From Persephonella sp. KM09-Lau-8 (GTDB taxonomy: Bacteria; Aquificota; Aquificia; Aquificales; Hydrogenothermaceae), in the NCBI RefSeq assembly GCF_000703085.1, contig NZ_JNLL01000001.1, positions 496,001 through 560,000 on the forward strand: a stretch of DNA of 64,000 nucleotides, read 5' to 3'. Position 1 is the stretch's first letter; each line of letters opens with the position of its first letter. The translations under genes and the position numbers were made by a program. Positions 19,123-29,263 of the stretch are shown here, in pieces. Below the pieces are notes generated by a model. The model had not been told where the DNA came from. It made no database searches and saw nothing but the letters and a program-made list of their open reading frames with translations.

Positions 19123-20979
19123 ATGGTTTACGACACAGAATTTGATGTTGTTGTTATAGGTGGAGGACATGCAGGGATAGAGGCAGCTTTATCAGCTGCA
19201 AAATTAGGGGTGAAGACTGCCCTTATAACACTGGACAAAGAAAAAATAGGTCTTATGCCCTGTAACCCTGCAATTGGAGGAATAGCAAAAGGTATCGTTG
19301 TCCGTGAGATAGATGCCTTCGGCGGTGAGATGGGAAAGGCCATAGATGCAACAGGCCTACAGTATAAAACCCTAAACACAAGAAAAGGTCCTGCAGTCCG
19401 TTCTCCAAGGGCACAGGCAGATAAAGAGGAATACAGAAAATATATGGTAAATAAAACCCAGAATACTGAAAATCTAACTGTTATAGAAGGGGAAGCTACA
19501 GATATATTCCTGAAACCCCATTCAAACGAGGTTGAAGGAGTTGAGGTAGACGGAAAACTCAGAATAAAAACAAAATCCGTTGTTGTAACAACAGGAACAT
19601 TCTTAGACGGTGTTATTCATATAGGAGACAAACAGATACCTGCAGGTAGAATGGGGGAAAAACCTGCAACAAAACTGCCTGAGTTTTACAGAAGAGCAGG
19701 TTTCCCACTCCAGAGATTTAAAACAGGAACGCCGGCCAGACTGGATAAAAGAACAATTGATTTTTCAGGTCTTGAGGAAGCTCCTGGAGATGAACCACCA
19801 CCAAAATTCTCATTCTGGACAGAGCCTTACGGCTCATACTGGTTCAGAGAAGGACAAAAAGACCAGATTCCTTGCTATATAACACATACAACTCCGGAAA
19901 CCCACAGAATAATAAGAGAAAACCTCCACAGAACAGCCCTTTATGGTGGTGCAATAACAGGGATTGGCCCAAGATACTGTCCATCAATAGAAGACAAAAT
20001 TGTAAAATTTGCCAATAAAGAAAGACATACAGTATGGCTTGAGCCTGAAACAAGGGACGGGATAAGCATTTATCCAAATGGGCTTTCAACATCTCTACCA
20101 GAAGAAGTCCAGTGGGAGATGTACCGTTCTATACCGGGACTTGAAAATGTAGTTCTTCTAAAACCTGCCTATGCTATTGAATACGACATTGTCCCACCAA
20201 CAGAGCTTTATCCAACCCTTGAAACAAAAAGAATAAAAGGGCTTTACCATGCAGGAAACTTCAACGGAACGACAGGATACGAAGAGGCAGCAGGACAGGG
20301 ACTTGTTGCCGGTATAAATGCAGCTCTCAGAGCTTTAGGAAAAGAGCCGTTTTATATAAGAAGAGATGAAGCCTATATCGGAGTTATGATTGATGACCTT
20401 ACAACAAAAGGAGTTATAGAACCTTACAGGTTGTTTACATCCCGTTCAGAATACAGACTTCATCTCAGACAGGACAATCCTATCCTCAGGCTTTATGAAA
20501 AAGCATATAACCTTGGAATGCTGACAGAAGAGCAGTATAGATATGTGAAAGAAACTGAAGAAGAAATCCAACAGTGGCTTGATAGATACAAAGAAGAAAA
20601 AACAAAAGTTGGAGAAAAAACAGTAACAGCCTTTGAGCTTTTAAAAAGACCAGAAATGGATGTTGATAAGCTAAAAGAGTATGGAATTCCTATACCTGAG
20701 AGGGATTACATAAAAGAAGAAATAGACATAAATGTTAAATATTCAGGCTATTTTGAAAGAGAAAAAAGAATGAATGAAAAGATGAGGCATCTTGAGAATA
20801 TAAAAATTCCAGAAGATATAAACTACGAGGAAATTCCAGGATTGAGAAAAGAAATCGTGCAGAAGCTAACAAAGGCAAAACCAATGACCCTTGGACATGC
20901 TGCAAGGCTTGAGGGAATTACTCCGGCAGCAATAACAGCAATAATGATACATCTTGAGAAAATAAAAAAGGGGCATTAA
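19123..20979 (+). CDS. mnmG: tRNA uridine-5-carboxymethylaminomethyl modification enzyme MnmG (GidA)
   Basis: A 618-residue FAD enzyme of normal length. The FAD-binding motif [15 protein letters not shown] lies at residues about 11-25, the family signature [20 protein letters not shown] follows, and [11 protein letters not shown] and [12 protein letters not shown] are conserved. With MnmE it installs the cmnm group on U34 of several tRNAs. The C-terminal MnmE/tRNA-binding helices ([20 protein letters not shown]) are present. ATG 19123 is preceded by GAGGG. The stop is inside a bidirectional terminator shared with the convergent HU-family gene. Confidence 0.97.
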   Translation: MVYDTEFDVVVIGGGHAGIEAALSAAKLGVKTALITLDKEKIGLMPCNPAIGGIAKGIVVREIDAFGGEMGKAIDATGLQYKTLNTRKGPAVRSPRAQADKEEYRKYMVNKTQNTENLTVIEGEATDIFLKPHSNEVEGVEVDGKLRIKTKSVVVTTGTFLDGVIHIGDKQIPAGRMGEKPATKLPEFYRRAGFPLQRFKTGTPARLDKRTIDFSGLEEAPGDEPPPKFSFWTEPYGSYWFREGQKDQIPCYITHTTPETHRIIRENLHRTALYGGAITGIGPRYCPSIEDKIVKFANKERHTVWLEPETRDGISIYPNGLSTSLPEEVQWEMYRSIPGLENVVLLKPAYAIEYDIVPPTELYPTLETKRIKGLYHAGNFNGTTGYEEAAGQGLVAGINAALRALGKEPFYIRRDEAYIGVMIDDLTTKGVIEPYRLFTSRSEYRLHLRQDNPILRLYEKAYNLGMLTEEQYRYVKETEEEIQQWLDRYKEEKTKVGEKTVTAFELLKRPEMDVDKLKEYGIPIPERDYIKEEIDINVKYSGYFEREKRMNEKMRHLENIKIPEDINYEEIPGLRKEIVQKLTKAKPMTLGHAARLEGITPAAITAIMIHLEKIKKGH

Positions 20980-20988
20980 GCCCCTTTT
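20966..20988. terminator. Bidirectional terminator between mnmG and the HU-family gene
   Basis: AAAAGGGGC and GCCCCTTTT form a 9-bp stem around an ATTAA loop, with A-runs and T-runs on both flanks, so the hairpin works on both strands. It overlaps the stop codons of the two convergent genes, which themselves overlap by four bases. Confidence 0.85.
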
Positions 20989-21263
20989 CCATTGAGTCTG
21001 CTTTTTAGCAGTTTTCCTGTTTTAAAATGAACTGTTCTTCTAGCAGGGACAAGAATCTTTTCACCTGTTCTTGGGTTCCTTGCCATTTTTTCAGGTCTTT
21101 CTTTAACCTTGAATGTTCCAAGACCTCTTATTTCTATCTTTTCCCCATTTTGAAGGCCTTCAATCATAGCCTCAAAAATTCCATTTACAATCTGGAACAC
21201 TTCTTTTCTGTCAAGATGTGGAAATTCCTCTGCAATAATCTCTATCAGGTCTGACTTTTTCAT
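20976..21263 (-). CDS. HU/IHF-family DNA-binding protein
   Basis: A 95-residue nucleoid protein. [20 protein letters not shown] and the DNA-arm region [20 protein letters not shown], then [20 protein letters not shown], match the HU/IHF family. The arm sequence with ARNPRTGE and the [12 protein letters not shown] end look nearest to IHF beta subunits, but a homodimeric HU is equally possible. The start overlaps the ileS stop by four bases, so it is translated from the ileS mRNA and ends at a strong terminator. Confidence 0.93.
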   Translation of the reverse strand: MKKSDLIEIIAEEFPHLDRKEVFQIVNGIFEAMIEGLQNGEKIEIRGLGTFKVKERPEKMARNPRTGEKILVPARRTVHFKTGKLLKSRLNGKGA

Positions 21264-24103
21264 TTATCCTCCTCTATCTGATTGATATCAATTTTCATTA
21301 TTTGTAGTTGCTGGAGACATCTATCACACACAGGTTGTCCATCTTTTCCAACGGATACGTCATAAATCCAGCATCTTGGACATTTTTCTCCTTCTGCCTG
21401 TTTAACAGCTACAACAGCATCTTTAACACTTTCCCCTTCAATTACCACTTCCCCCTCAGGTTTTTCGGATAGTTCAATCTGGGACACAGTAAAGAAAAAT
21501 TTAATCCAATCTATTCTCTCTTCAACAAGTTTTTTATAGTGTTCTGGGAGTTTGAGAATTACTTTGGCCTCATAAGGATGTCTGATAATATCTTTTTTAC
21601 GGGCTTCTTCAAGGGCTTTCAGCACATCATCCCTGATTTTCAACAGGTCTGAATAGGTATTTTCAAGTTCCTGATTTATCAGGCTTTCATTTACAAGGGG
21701 CATTTCCTCAAGATGAATACTTTCTTTTGCTGTTTTATCAAACTCTCTAACATGGTTCCAGACTTCTTCCATAGTAAAGGATAAAATTGGTGCAAGTAGT
21801 TTAGCAAGTGATGTAAGCATTATGTAAAGTGTTGTCTGGGCAGATTTTCTTTCAATTGTATCCGGTGCATATACATATAGCCTGTCCTTTAGAATATCCA
21901 GATATATAGCTGACAGGTCTACAATCATAAATTTCTTTATCTCATGGTATATTCTGTGAAATCTATGGTTCTGGTAAGAGCTATGGGCTATATCAATTAA
22001 TCTCTGGAGTTTAGACAGCATCCATCTGTCTATCTCAAGCATATCTTCATATTTAACCATATCCGTTTCAGGATTAAAATCATAAAGGTTTCCAAGAAAA
22101 TATCTGAATGTATTTCTAATTTTTCTGTAGTCATCTGCTATAGCTTTCAGCAGGTTCATTCCGATTTTTATATCTTCTGTGTAATCCTCAGAAACAACCC
22201 ACAGCCTTATAATATCAGCCCCGTACATTTTTATAACTTTCTCAGGGGCTATCACGTTTCCAAGGGATTTGGACATCTTACGGCCTTTTTCATCAAGGAT
22301 AAATCCATGGGTTAAAACGCTGTCATAAGGAGCCCTGTCGTAAGATGCCACACCTTCAAGGAGTGAAGACTGGAACCAGCCTCTATGCTGGTCTGAACCT
22401 TCAAGATACATATCAGCAGGCCATCTAAGTTCTTCCCAGAAACCTGTTTTTAGCACCGATGCATGGGACACCCCTGAGTCAAACCATACATCAAGGATAT
22501 CCTCTTCTTTTTTAAACTCTGTGCCTCCACATTTTGGACATTTATATCCTTCTGGGAGTAATTCCTTTGCATCTTTTTCAAACCATATATCAGCACCGTA
22601 TTCGTGGTTTTCAACAAGCTTTGCAACATGCTCAAAAACTTCTTCCTCTTCCACTATATAATCACAATTTTCGCAATAGAAAACAGCTATGGGCACTCCC
22701 CAGCTCCTCTGTCTTGATATACACCAGTCAGGTCTGTTTTCCACCATTGATTTTATTCTGTTTTCTCCCCAGTGGGGTATCCATTTAACCCTTTCTATCT
22801 CTTTAATAGCCTCTCCTCTAAGGGTATTTCCATTTTCTAAAACAGCATCCATAGCTATAAACCACTGGGGTGTAGCCCTGAAAATAACAGGATTCTTACA
22901 TCTCCAGCAGTGTGGGTATGAGTGTTTTATTGTTTCGTGGTGGAGCAGTGCTCCAACCTCTTTGAGCTTTTCTATGATAGGCTCATTGGCATCAAAAACC
23001 CTTAATCCCTGTATAAACTCTGGAGCCTCCTTTGTAAATCTTCCCTCATCATCAACAGGGGCAAAAGGCTCAACTCCGTACCTCTGTCCTATTACATAGT
23101 CTTCCTGACCATGCCCAGGAGCCATGTGAACAAGCCCTGTTCCTGTTCCAAGTTCAACAAACTCAGAAAGGTATATCTTTGAAACCCTGTCTATAAACGG
23201 GTGTTTATACTCTAAAAACTCAAGCTCCCTACCTTTTACCTCTTTTATAACATTTCCTTCTATTCCTGTTTTTTCCTTGAAGCTTTCCAGAAGCTCTTTT
23301 GCAACTATGAAAACCTTTTCTCCTTCATCAAGGAAAACATAATCAAACTCAGGATTGACCATAACCCCAAGGTTTGCAGGAAGTGTCCATGGAGTTGTTG
23401 TCCATATTACAGCATAGGTTTTTTTCTGTATATCAAACGGTGGTTCTACAAGCTCAAAAGCAACATAAACAGATGGGTCTTTTTTATCTGCATATTCAAC
23501 CTCAGCCTCAGCCTCAGCTGTTTTGTCATATATACACCAGTAAACAGGCTTTTTACCTCTGTAAGCTATTCCCCTTTTGAATATCTTTCCAAGTTCTCTA
23601 ATCTCCTGAGCCTGATAAGAAGGTCTCATTGTAAGATAAGGCTTTTCCCAGTTTCCGATTATCCCAAGTCTTTTAAACTCTTCTTTCTGTATCTCAACAT
23701 ATTTTGCTGCATATTCTCTGCATAATCTTCTAAACTCTGCTTTTGAAAGGTCTTCCTTCCTTTTTTTCTCTTTTTTCAGCTGTTTTTCAACTTGCTGCTC
23801 AATAGGAAGACCATGGCAGTCCCATCCTGGAACAAAAGGTGCATCTTTACCCAGCATAGATTGGTATTTAACAAGGATATCTTTTAGAACCTTGTTAAGT
23901 GCATGTCCCAGATGGATATTACCATTGGCATAAGGAGGTCCATCATGGAGAATATACTTATCCCTTCCTTTTCTTTCCTTCCTTAATCTTTTATATAAAT
24001 TAATCTCATCCCATTTTTTTATAAATTCAGGTTCTCTATTTGGTAAATTCCCTTTCATCGGAAAAGATGTTTTAGGCAGGTTAAGGGTGTCTTTCCAGTC
24101 CAA
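21260..24103 (-). CDS. ileS: Isoleucyl-tRNA synthetase
   Basis: A 947-residue class I synthetase. It has the HIGH motif in PPYANGNIHLGHALNKVL (about residues 56-73), the editing domain with GTGLVHMAPGHGQEDY, the KMSKS loop in DEKGRKMSKSLGNV (about 610), and a C-terminal zinc finger CPRCWIYDVSVG followed by CDRC. Bacterial type-1 IleRS architecture, complete. The ATG is preceded by GGAGG. Downstream, an HU-family gene overlaps its end by four bases. Confidence 0.98.
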   Translation of the reverse strand: MDWKDTLNLPKTSFPMKGNLPNREPEFIKKWDEINLYKRLRKERKGRDKYILHDGPPYANGNIHLGHALNKVLKDILVKYQSMLGKDAPFVPGWDCHGLPIEQQVEKQLKKEKKRKEDLSKAEFRRLCREYAAKYVEIQKEEFKRLGIIGNWEKPYLTMRPSYQAQEIRELGKIFKRGIAYRGKKPVYWCIYDKTAEAEAEVEYADKKDPSVYVAFELVEPPFDIQKKTYAVIWTTTPWTLPANLGVMVNPEFDYVFLDEGEKVFIVAKELLESFKEKTGIEGNVIKEVKGRELEFLEYKHPFIDRVSKIYLSEFVELGTGTGLVHMAPGHGQEDYVIGQRYGVEPFAPVDDEGRFTKEAPEFIQGLRVFDANEPIIEKLKEVGALLHHETIKHSYPHCWRCKNPVIFRATPQWFIAMDAVLENGNTLRGEAIKEIERVKWIPHWGENRIKSMVENRPDWCISRQRSWGVPIAVFYCENCDYIVEEEEVFEHVAKLVENHEYGADIWFEKDAKELLPEGYKCPKCGGTEFKKEEDILDVWFDSGVSHASVLKTGFWEELRWPADMYLEGSDQHRGWFQSSLLEGVASYDRAPYDSVLTHGFILDEKGRKMSKSLGNVIAPEKVIKMYGADIIRLWVVSEDYTEDIKIGMNLLKAIADDYRKIRNTFRYFLGNLYDFNPETDMVKYEDMLEIDRWMLSKLQRLIDIAHSSYQNHRFHRIYHEIKKFMIVDLSAIYLDILKDRLYVYAPDTIERKSAQTTLYIMLTSLAKLLAPILSFTMEEVWNHVREFDKTAKESIHLEEMPLVNESLINQELENTYSDLLKIRDDVLKALEEARKKDIIRHPYEAKVILKLPEHYKKLVEERIDWIKFFFTVSQIELSEKPEGEVVIEGESVKDAVVAVKQAEGEKCPRCWIYDVSVGKDGQPVCDRCLQQLQIMKIDINQIEEDK

Positions 24104-24225
24104 GATTTAAACCTCCAGCAAAAGTATTCAAGAATAATTATTTTATCATGTTAAGGGAATTACGAATAAGCCAAATTAATGAAGTATAATTTAATAATTA
24201 AATCATTTGAAAAAGAGGTGAAAAA

Positions 24226-24699
24226 TTGAAAAGACTGCTTTTTATACTTCCTGCAATCCTATTTTTTTCAGTGGCTTACTCTCAGCCACAGGCAGAATCC
24301 ACAGAAAACTTTTCAATAATTGATGAGATTAATGATGATAGCTGGATGGATAAATATTTTCTCATTAAGAGATTTAATTTCCTGCCTGTAATCCGTGATT
24401 ACAGAGATGAGCTTGGTCTTACAGATGAACAGCTAAAAATCATAAATCAGTTCTATAAAAAGTATTACAAAAAAATGGTGGATATAGCTAAAAAAATTCA
24501 GGAAGAAGAAAAAAAGCTTGAAAATATGATTTTAAATGGCGGAAGTCCTGAAAAAATAAAAAAGCTTGTGGTTGATATTGCAAAACTAAAAGCAGAACTC
24601 ACCGTTTATAACATCAAAGAAGTCAGAACACTCCAGAGTGCAATGACAAAAGAGCAGTTTAAAAAACTACTTGATTTATCAGGTCAGGATATGATTTAA
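24226..24699 (+). CDS. Spy/CpxP-like periplasmic protein
   Basis: A 157-residue exported protein. Residues 1-20 are a signal peptide (KRLLFILPAILFFSVAYSQ). The mature part is mainly helical, with two LTxxQ-type motifs (ELGLTDEQLKIINQFY and SAMTKEQFKKLLDLSG) framing a long charged helix. This is the Spy/CpxP/CnrX group: periplasmic chaperones or metal sensors. The start is TTG at 24226, chosen because GAGGTGA is well placed before it and the signal peptide begins there. It is the first gene of a long plus-strand operon and is 2 bases ahead of the TolC-type gene, so a link to envelope stress or metal efflux is likely. Confidence 0.75.
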   Translation: MKRLLFILPAILFFSVAYSQPQAESTENFSIIDEINDDSWMDKYFLIKRFNFLPVIRDYRDELGLTDEQLKIINQFYKKYYKKMVDIAKKIQEEEKKLENMILNGGSPEKIKKLVVDIAKLKAELTVYNIKEVRTLQSAMTKEQFKKLLDLSGQDMI

Positions 24700-24701
24700 C
24701 C

Positions 24702-25964
24702 ATGAGATATCTGTATCTCTTGATTTTATTTTTATACTCAACAGGTTTTGGTCTGACCCTTGATGATGCAATCAGACTGGCGTTAAACAATCATCCCTAT
24801 CTAAAAGAGCAGTATCACTATCTAAAAGCCTCAGAATTTGATTATAAATACAGCTGGGGAAATTTTTCCCCAAAGATAAGTTTTAATTTCAGTTATACCA
24901 AATCCAGAGATGGTTCAGGTGGAGATAGTTTTAGTAGAAACCGTTCTATAAAATTTTCATGGACACTTTATAACTCAGGAACAAATATATTAGGACTTTT
25001 AAAAAGTAAAGAATCTTTACTATCAAAACAAAAAAGCTACAGCGAAGACCTGCTGGACATTATCTACGACGTTAAAAAAGCCTATTACGAGGCCGTTGCA
25101 AAAAATCAGATATACAAGATTCGCCAGATTCAGCTAAAAGCAGCACAAAAAGACCTTGAACTTGCACAGAAAAAGCTTGAACTGGGACTGGTAACAAAAG
25201 CAGATTATCTTCAGGCAAAAGTAAGACTTGAAGATATAAGATATTCATTAATCAGCGCAGAATTTGAATACAAAAAAGCACTGGCAGAGCTCAACAGCCT
25301 GATAGGATATCCCCTTGATATACAACTTGACCTTGATTACTCAATACTAAAAAGATTTGAAATTTATGATGTTCCTGATTTTAAGTTTATCAGGAAACTT
25401 GCCTTTAAGAAAAGACCTGTCTTTAAGCAATACTATCATGATATCAAAAGGGCAAAATACTCAACAAAAGAAGAACTCCTCAGCTTTACACCTACAGTTT
25501 CGGTATCTTATTCCTTAAACAAAGACCACTTTTCATCCTCAGAAACAGACTATTACAATGTTTTTAACTTTAGTCTTAACTGGACTATATTTGAAGGTTT
25601 GAAAAGATACCATGCATATCTATCAGCAAAAGAAAATGAGCTGGCTGCAAAGGAAAAGCTCAGGGAACTAAAAAGAACAATAACACTGAAACTATACAGG
25701 TATTATATGGACTTAAAATCTGCATACAGAAATATTGATGTAGCCAGAACGCTTCTTGAAGAAGCAGACCATAACTACAAACAGGCAATCGGTGAATACA
25801 AAGCAGGAAAAGGAGATATCATATCCCTGCTTACAGCAGAAAGTTCCCTTGCCAGTGCCCACGAAAAATTCGTAAACTCATTACTTGATATTGCCCTTAC
25901 AAAAGCAACACTGGAGCGGGAGATAGGGGTTGTTGATTTGTCTAAGGAGGAACAATCCCAATGA
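24702..25964 (+). CDS. TolC-family outer membrane efflux protein
   Basis: A 420-residue protein. A signal peptide (MRYLYLLILFLYSTGFGLT) is followed by LDDAIRLALNNHPYLKE, the usual start of TolC-type proteins. Two homologous halves carry long coiled helices (AAQKDLELAQKKLELGLVTK and EEADHNYKQAIGEYKAGKGD), each with the conserved G-x-x-x-K/D-x-L/I pattern. It forms the trimeric outer-membrane tunnel of a tripartite efflux pump. The stop overlaps the adaptor gene by four bases. Confidence 0.92.
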   Translation: MRYLYLLILFLYSTGFGLTLDDAIRLALNNHPYLKEQYHYLKASEFDYKYSWGNFSPKISFNFSYTKSRDGSGGDSFSRNRSIKFSWTLYNSGTNILGLLKSKESLLSKQKSYSEDLLDIIYDVKKAYYEAVAKNQIYKIRQIQLKAAQKDLELAQKKLELGLVTKADYLQAKVRLEDIRYSLISAEFEYKKALAELNSLIGYPLDIQLDLDYSILKRFEIYDVPDFKFIRKLAFKKRPVFKQYYHDIKRAKYSTKEELLSFTPTVSVSYSLNKDHFSSSETDYYNVFNFSLNWTIFEGLKRYHAYLSAKENELAAKEKLRELKRTITLKLYRYYMDLKSAYRNIDVARTLLEEADHNYKQAIGEYKAGKGDIISLLTAESSLASAHEKFVNSLLDIALTKATLEREIGVVDLSKEEQSQ

Positions 25965-27193
25965 AAAAATTTCTAATTATAGGACTTATAATTCTTATCC
26001 CGATTGTTGCAGGTATTTACTACTACACTAAACAAAAGGAGCACCAGAATCAGATAAAAATCTATGAAACAGCAAAGGTCAAGAGGGGCAAAATTCAGAA
26101 CATAATAAATGCTACCGCAATTGTAAAAACTAGAGTTAACGCATATCTGAAAATAGGCACCCGTGCAACAGGTGAGATACAAAAGATGCTTGTTGATGTT
26201 GGGGACTATGTAAAAAAAGGCCAGTTAATTGCTGTGATAGACCAGAGGGAATACAAAAAAGATGTGGAAGCTCTTAAATATCAACTTAAGGAAGCTCAAA
26301 AAAAATTACAAAAAGTTTTACAAGTATACCCTGCCAGAATAAAAGAAGCCGAGAAAAATCTATCTGTCGCTCAGGCAGAATACGAATATGCAAAATGGAA
26401 TTTTTCACGAGAAAAACAACTTTTAAAACAGGGATTTACCACCCAAGAAAGTTATGAAAGAGCCCAAAAAGAGCTAAAAGCAAAAAAAGCCCAGCTTGAA
26501 CTGGCAAAGGCCACACTGGAAAAGCTCAAACTTGAGTATAAAAACGAAAAGGAAATAGCACAGGAAAATATAAAAGTTACTCAAAAACAACTGGAAAAAG
26601 CAAAAATCAGGCTATCCTATACAGAAATATACTCTCCAATAGATGGAATAGTCTCAAAAGTGGTTGCCCGTGAAGGAGAAACCCTTGTTGCAGGCCTGCA
26701 GGCAGGGGAACTGGTTACGATACTCAAACCAGACAAACTGGAAATACAGATTTTTGTAGATGAGACAGACATAGGAAAGGTAAAACCCGGACAAAAAGTT
26801 ATCTATTACGTTGATGCCTATCCAGACAAATTTTTCCACGGAAAAATAACACAGATTTACCCTGAGCCAATCGTTAAACAGAATATAGTTTATTATCTTG
26901 CAATAGTCCCAGTAAAAAAGGAATATGCAATCTATCTAAGACCTGAAATGACAGTTTATACAAAAATAATAGCCGGAGAGAAAGATAACGCCTTAATTAT
27001 TCCCAACTCAGCAATCAGATATGAAAAAGGAAAACAGTATGTTTATGTAATACAAAACGGCAAACCTGTAAAAAGATATATAAAAACAGGCTGGATAGGA
27101 GAAAACTACACAGAAGTAATAGAAGGATTAAAAGAAGGCGAAGAGATAGCGGTTAAATTCTCAGCACCTGTTAAAACAAAGGTCTTCAAATGA
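25961..27193 (+). CDS. MacA/HlyD-type periplasmic adaptor protein
   Basis: A 410-residue membrane fusion protein. An N-terminal membrane anchor (about 3-23) precedes the first half of a biotinyl-lipoyl domain (VDVGDYVKKGQLIAVIDQRE). A long alpha-hairpin (about 95-210) follows, then the second lipoyl half (YSPIDGIVSKVVAREGETLV), a beta-barrel domain and a membrane-proximal domain. This is the MacA type that links an ABC transporter to a TolC channel. It overlaps the TolC gene and the ATPase gene by four bases each, so the three are made together. Confidence 0.92.
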   Translation: MKKFLIIGLIILIPIVAGIYYYTKQKEHQNQIKIYETAKVKRGKIQNIINATAIVKTRVNAYLKIGTRATGEIQKMLVDVGDYVKKGQLIAVIDQREYKKDVEALKYQLKEAQKKLQKVLQVYPARIKEAEKNLSVAQAEYEYAKWNFSREKQLLKQGFTTQESYERAQKELKAKKAQLELAKATLEKLKLEYKNEKEIAQENIKVTQKQLEKAKIRLSYTEIYSPIDGIVSKVVAREGETLVAGLQAGELVTILKPDKLEIQIFVDETDIGKVKPGQKVIYYVDAYPDKFFHGKITQIYPEPIVKQNIVYYLAIVPVKKEYAIYLRPEMTVYTKIIAGEKDNALIIPNSAIRYEKGKQYVYVIQNGKPVKRYIKTGWIGENYTEVIEGLKEGEEIAVKFSAPVKTKVFK

Positions 27194-27861
27194 AAGAAGT
27201 AATTAGACTGGAAAATGTAAACAAGATATACGAAACAGCAGGTATAAAAACCCATGCTTTAAAGGATATAAATCTAACCATATACGAAGGTGAATTTGTT
27301 GCCATTATGGGAGCATCAGGCTCAGGTAAAACAACCCTTATGAATATAATGGGATGCCTCGATACTCCCACCTCTGGAAAATATTACTTAATGGGCAAAG
27401 ATGTATCTACCCTTGATGATGACCATCTTTCTGAAATTAGAAATCAGTATATCGGATTTGTTTTTCAGCAGTTTTTTCTAATACCCTATCTCACTGCTTA
27501 TGAGAACATACTTGTCCCAGTAATATACTCAAAATACAACTTCAAAGAAAAAGAAAAGGAAGCTGAAGAAATACTGAAAAAAATAGGCCTAAAGGACAAA
27601 AAAAATCACAAACCAAACCAGCTATCAGGGGGACAACAGCAAAGGGTTGCCATCGGTAGAGCATTGATAAACAATCCAGAGCTAATTCTGGCAGATGAGC
27701 CAACAGGAGCACTTGACAGCAAAACTGCACAGGAAATCATGAGGATTTTTGTTGACCTGAACAAATCAGGGAAAACAATAGTTTTGATAACCCACGACCC
27801 AAATGTTGCTTCCTATGCCCAGAGAATACTAAAAATTTCTGATGGTAAAATAATTAGCTGA
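27190..27861 (+). CDS. MacB/LolD-type ABC transporter ATPase subunit
   Basis: A 223-residue ATP-binding protein. Walker A is GASGSGKTTL near residue 40, the signature is LSGGQQQRVAIGRAL, and Walker B is LILADEPTGALD with the conserved His in LITHDP. It belongs to the MacB/LolD/FtsE group. Unlike E. coli MacB it has no fused membrane domain, and no FtsX/MacB-type permease gene follows; the next gene, 22 bases on, is a SurA/PpiD-like protein. The permease must be encoded elsewhere or the ATPase serves a distant partner. Confidence 0.92.
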   Translation: MKEVIRLENVNKIYETAGIKTHALKDINLTIYEGEFVAIMGASGSGKTTLMNIMGCLDTPTSGKYYLMGKDVSTLDDDHLSEIRNQYIGFVFQQFFLIPYLTAYENILVPVIYSKYNFKEKEKEAEEILKKIGLKDKKNHKPNQLSGGQQQRVAIGRALINNPELILADEPTGALDSKTAQEIMRIFVDLNKSGKTIVLITHDPNVASYAQRILKISDGKIIS

Positions 27862-27883
27862 AAAATTTTTAAAGGGGAGATGG

Positions 27884-29263
27884 ATGTTTACAAATGTAGG
27901 AAAATCAAAGTTTATGAAAATAGTTCTTTTCATAACAACATTTGCATTTGTAGGAACCGCTTTTGTAGCATTAGTGGTTTATAAACTATCAGGAAATATA
28001 CAGGGTGCTGCTGAAATAAATGGAAGAACAATACCTATTGCAGAATACTATTATTATCTGAATCTCCTTACAAGACAGGCTGAAGCACAGGGAATAGAAC
28101 CAAACAAAAAAGCCTTTAGAATAGAAGCGTTAAAAAATGCTATAGACCAGGAATTACTTTATCAAGAAGCCCAAAAGGAAGGTGTTGAAGCCACAGATGA
28201 AGAGGTAAAGCAGTATCTACTTGATATTCCTGCTTTTCAGGAAAAAGGTAAATTTTCCAAAGAAAAATATTTTGCATTTTTGTCAAATATAAATCTTTCT
28301 CCCCAGATGTTTGAACAGATTTTGAAAAAGGAGCTTTCTATCAGACATCTTCTTGCTATCCATAAGGTAGGTTTTTATATGTCAGAAGACGAGCTAAATA
28401 CATTTGTAAAGAAACAGCTATCCAGAATTTCAGGAAAAGTAGCCATAATAACTCCAGCAGTAGAAAATCCAACCCAGCAGGAAATAGAAGAATACTACAA
28501 ACAAAACCTGAAAGAATTTGCCGGTAAAAAGGGAAAATTAATAACAGTTTACAAAATTGACAAAACCCTGAAAGACGCAGATAAAAAAGCCCAAAAATTA
28601 TTCCTGAGCCTGAAAAACAACCAGCAACCATCCCAGGAAGAAGGAATTCAAAAAATATTTTCAGGGGAAATTTATGACAAAAATATAAATCTTCCTGAAA
28701 AGGTAAAAGAAGAGCTTGATAAACTTTCCCAACAAAAACCAATATTACTTGTATCTACAGACAAAGCCTATTATCTAATAAAATTTGAAAAAGAAGTTTC
28801 AGAGCCAATTCCCCTTGAAAAAGTCAAAGAAAAAGTTATTGCAAGCATAAAAAGTAAAAAGCTTGCAGAAAAAACAGAGGAATTATACAAAGCTATATCG
28901 AAAAAGATTAAAACTATAAAAGACCTGAAATCATTATCAGAAAAGTATAATGCGGAAATAAAAGAAATAAAAAATCAGCCTGCTCAAGGTATAGCAATGG
29001 AATACGGTATTCCATTAGATAAAATTTCACTTTTAACAAAAGCAAAACCTGGCCAGATTATAGAACCATTTAAAACCTCCACAGGAATTGTTGTAATAAA
29101 GGTTGAAGAGGTGTCAAAACCAGAAGAGAAAGCAAAAGAAGATATGTTGAAACTTATGAAACCAATCCTGACAAATACCAAATACCAGACAATTGTCAGA
29201 ATGTTTATAGATAAACTTCAAGAAGAGGCAGAAATAAAAATTAATAAAAGGATTATCCAATAA
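27884..29263 (+). CDS. SurA/PpiD-like membrane-anchored chaperone, parvulin domain degenerate
   Basis: A 459-residue protein. A single N-terminal membrane anchor (about 10-33) precedes the SurA-N type chaperone domain (AAEINGRTIPIAEYYYYLNL, IDQELLYQEAQKEGVEATDE). The second half has a long helix and a parvulin-like segment at about 375-415 (KAKPGQIIEPFKTSTGIVVI), but the usual parvulin start motif with its catalytic residues is not evident. It should fold or hold envelope proteins at the inner membrane. It lies between the efflux genes and the HD-relic gene, with zero bases to the latter. Confidence 0.8.
   Translation: MFTNVGKSKFMKIVLFITTFAFVGTAFVALVVYKLSGNIQGAAEINGRTIPIAEYYYYLNLLTRQAEAQGIEPNKKAFRIEALKNAIDQELLYQEAQKEGVEATDEEVKQYLLDIPAFQEKGKFSKEKYFAFLSNINLSPQMFEQILKKELSIRHLLAIHKVGFYMSEDELNTFVKKQLSRISGKVAIITPAVENPTQQEIEEYYKQNLKEFAGKKGKLITVYKIDKTLKDADKKAQKLFLSLKNNQQPSQEEGIQKIFSGEIYDKNINLPEKVKEELDKLSQQKPILLVSTDKAYYLIKFEKEVSEPIPLEKVKEKVIASIKSKKLAEKTEELYKAISKKIKTIKDLKSLSEKYNAEIKEIKNQPAQGIAMEYGIPLDKISLLTKAKPGQIIEPFKTSTGIVVIKVEEVSKPEEKAKEDMLKLMKPILTNTKYQTIVRMFIDKLQEEAEIKINKRIIQ

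Noticed and set aside
22689-23099. A 136-residue plus-strand frame opposite ileS
   Set aside because: Antisense shadow of a well-supported essential gene, without features of its own.
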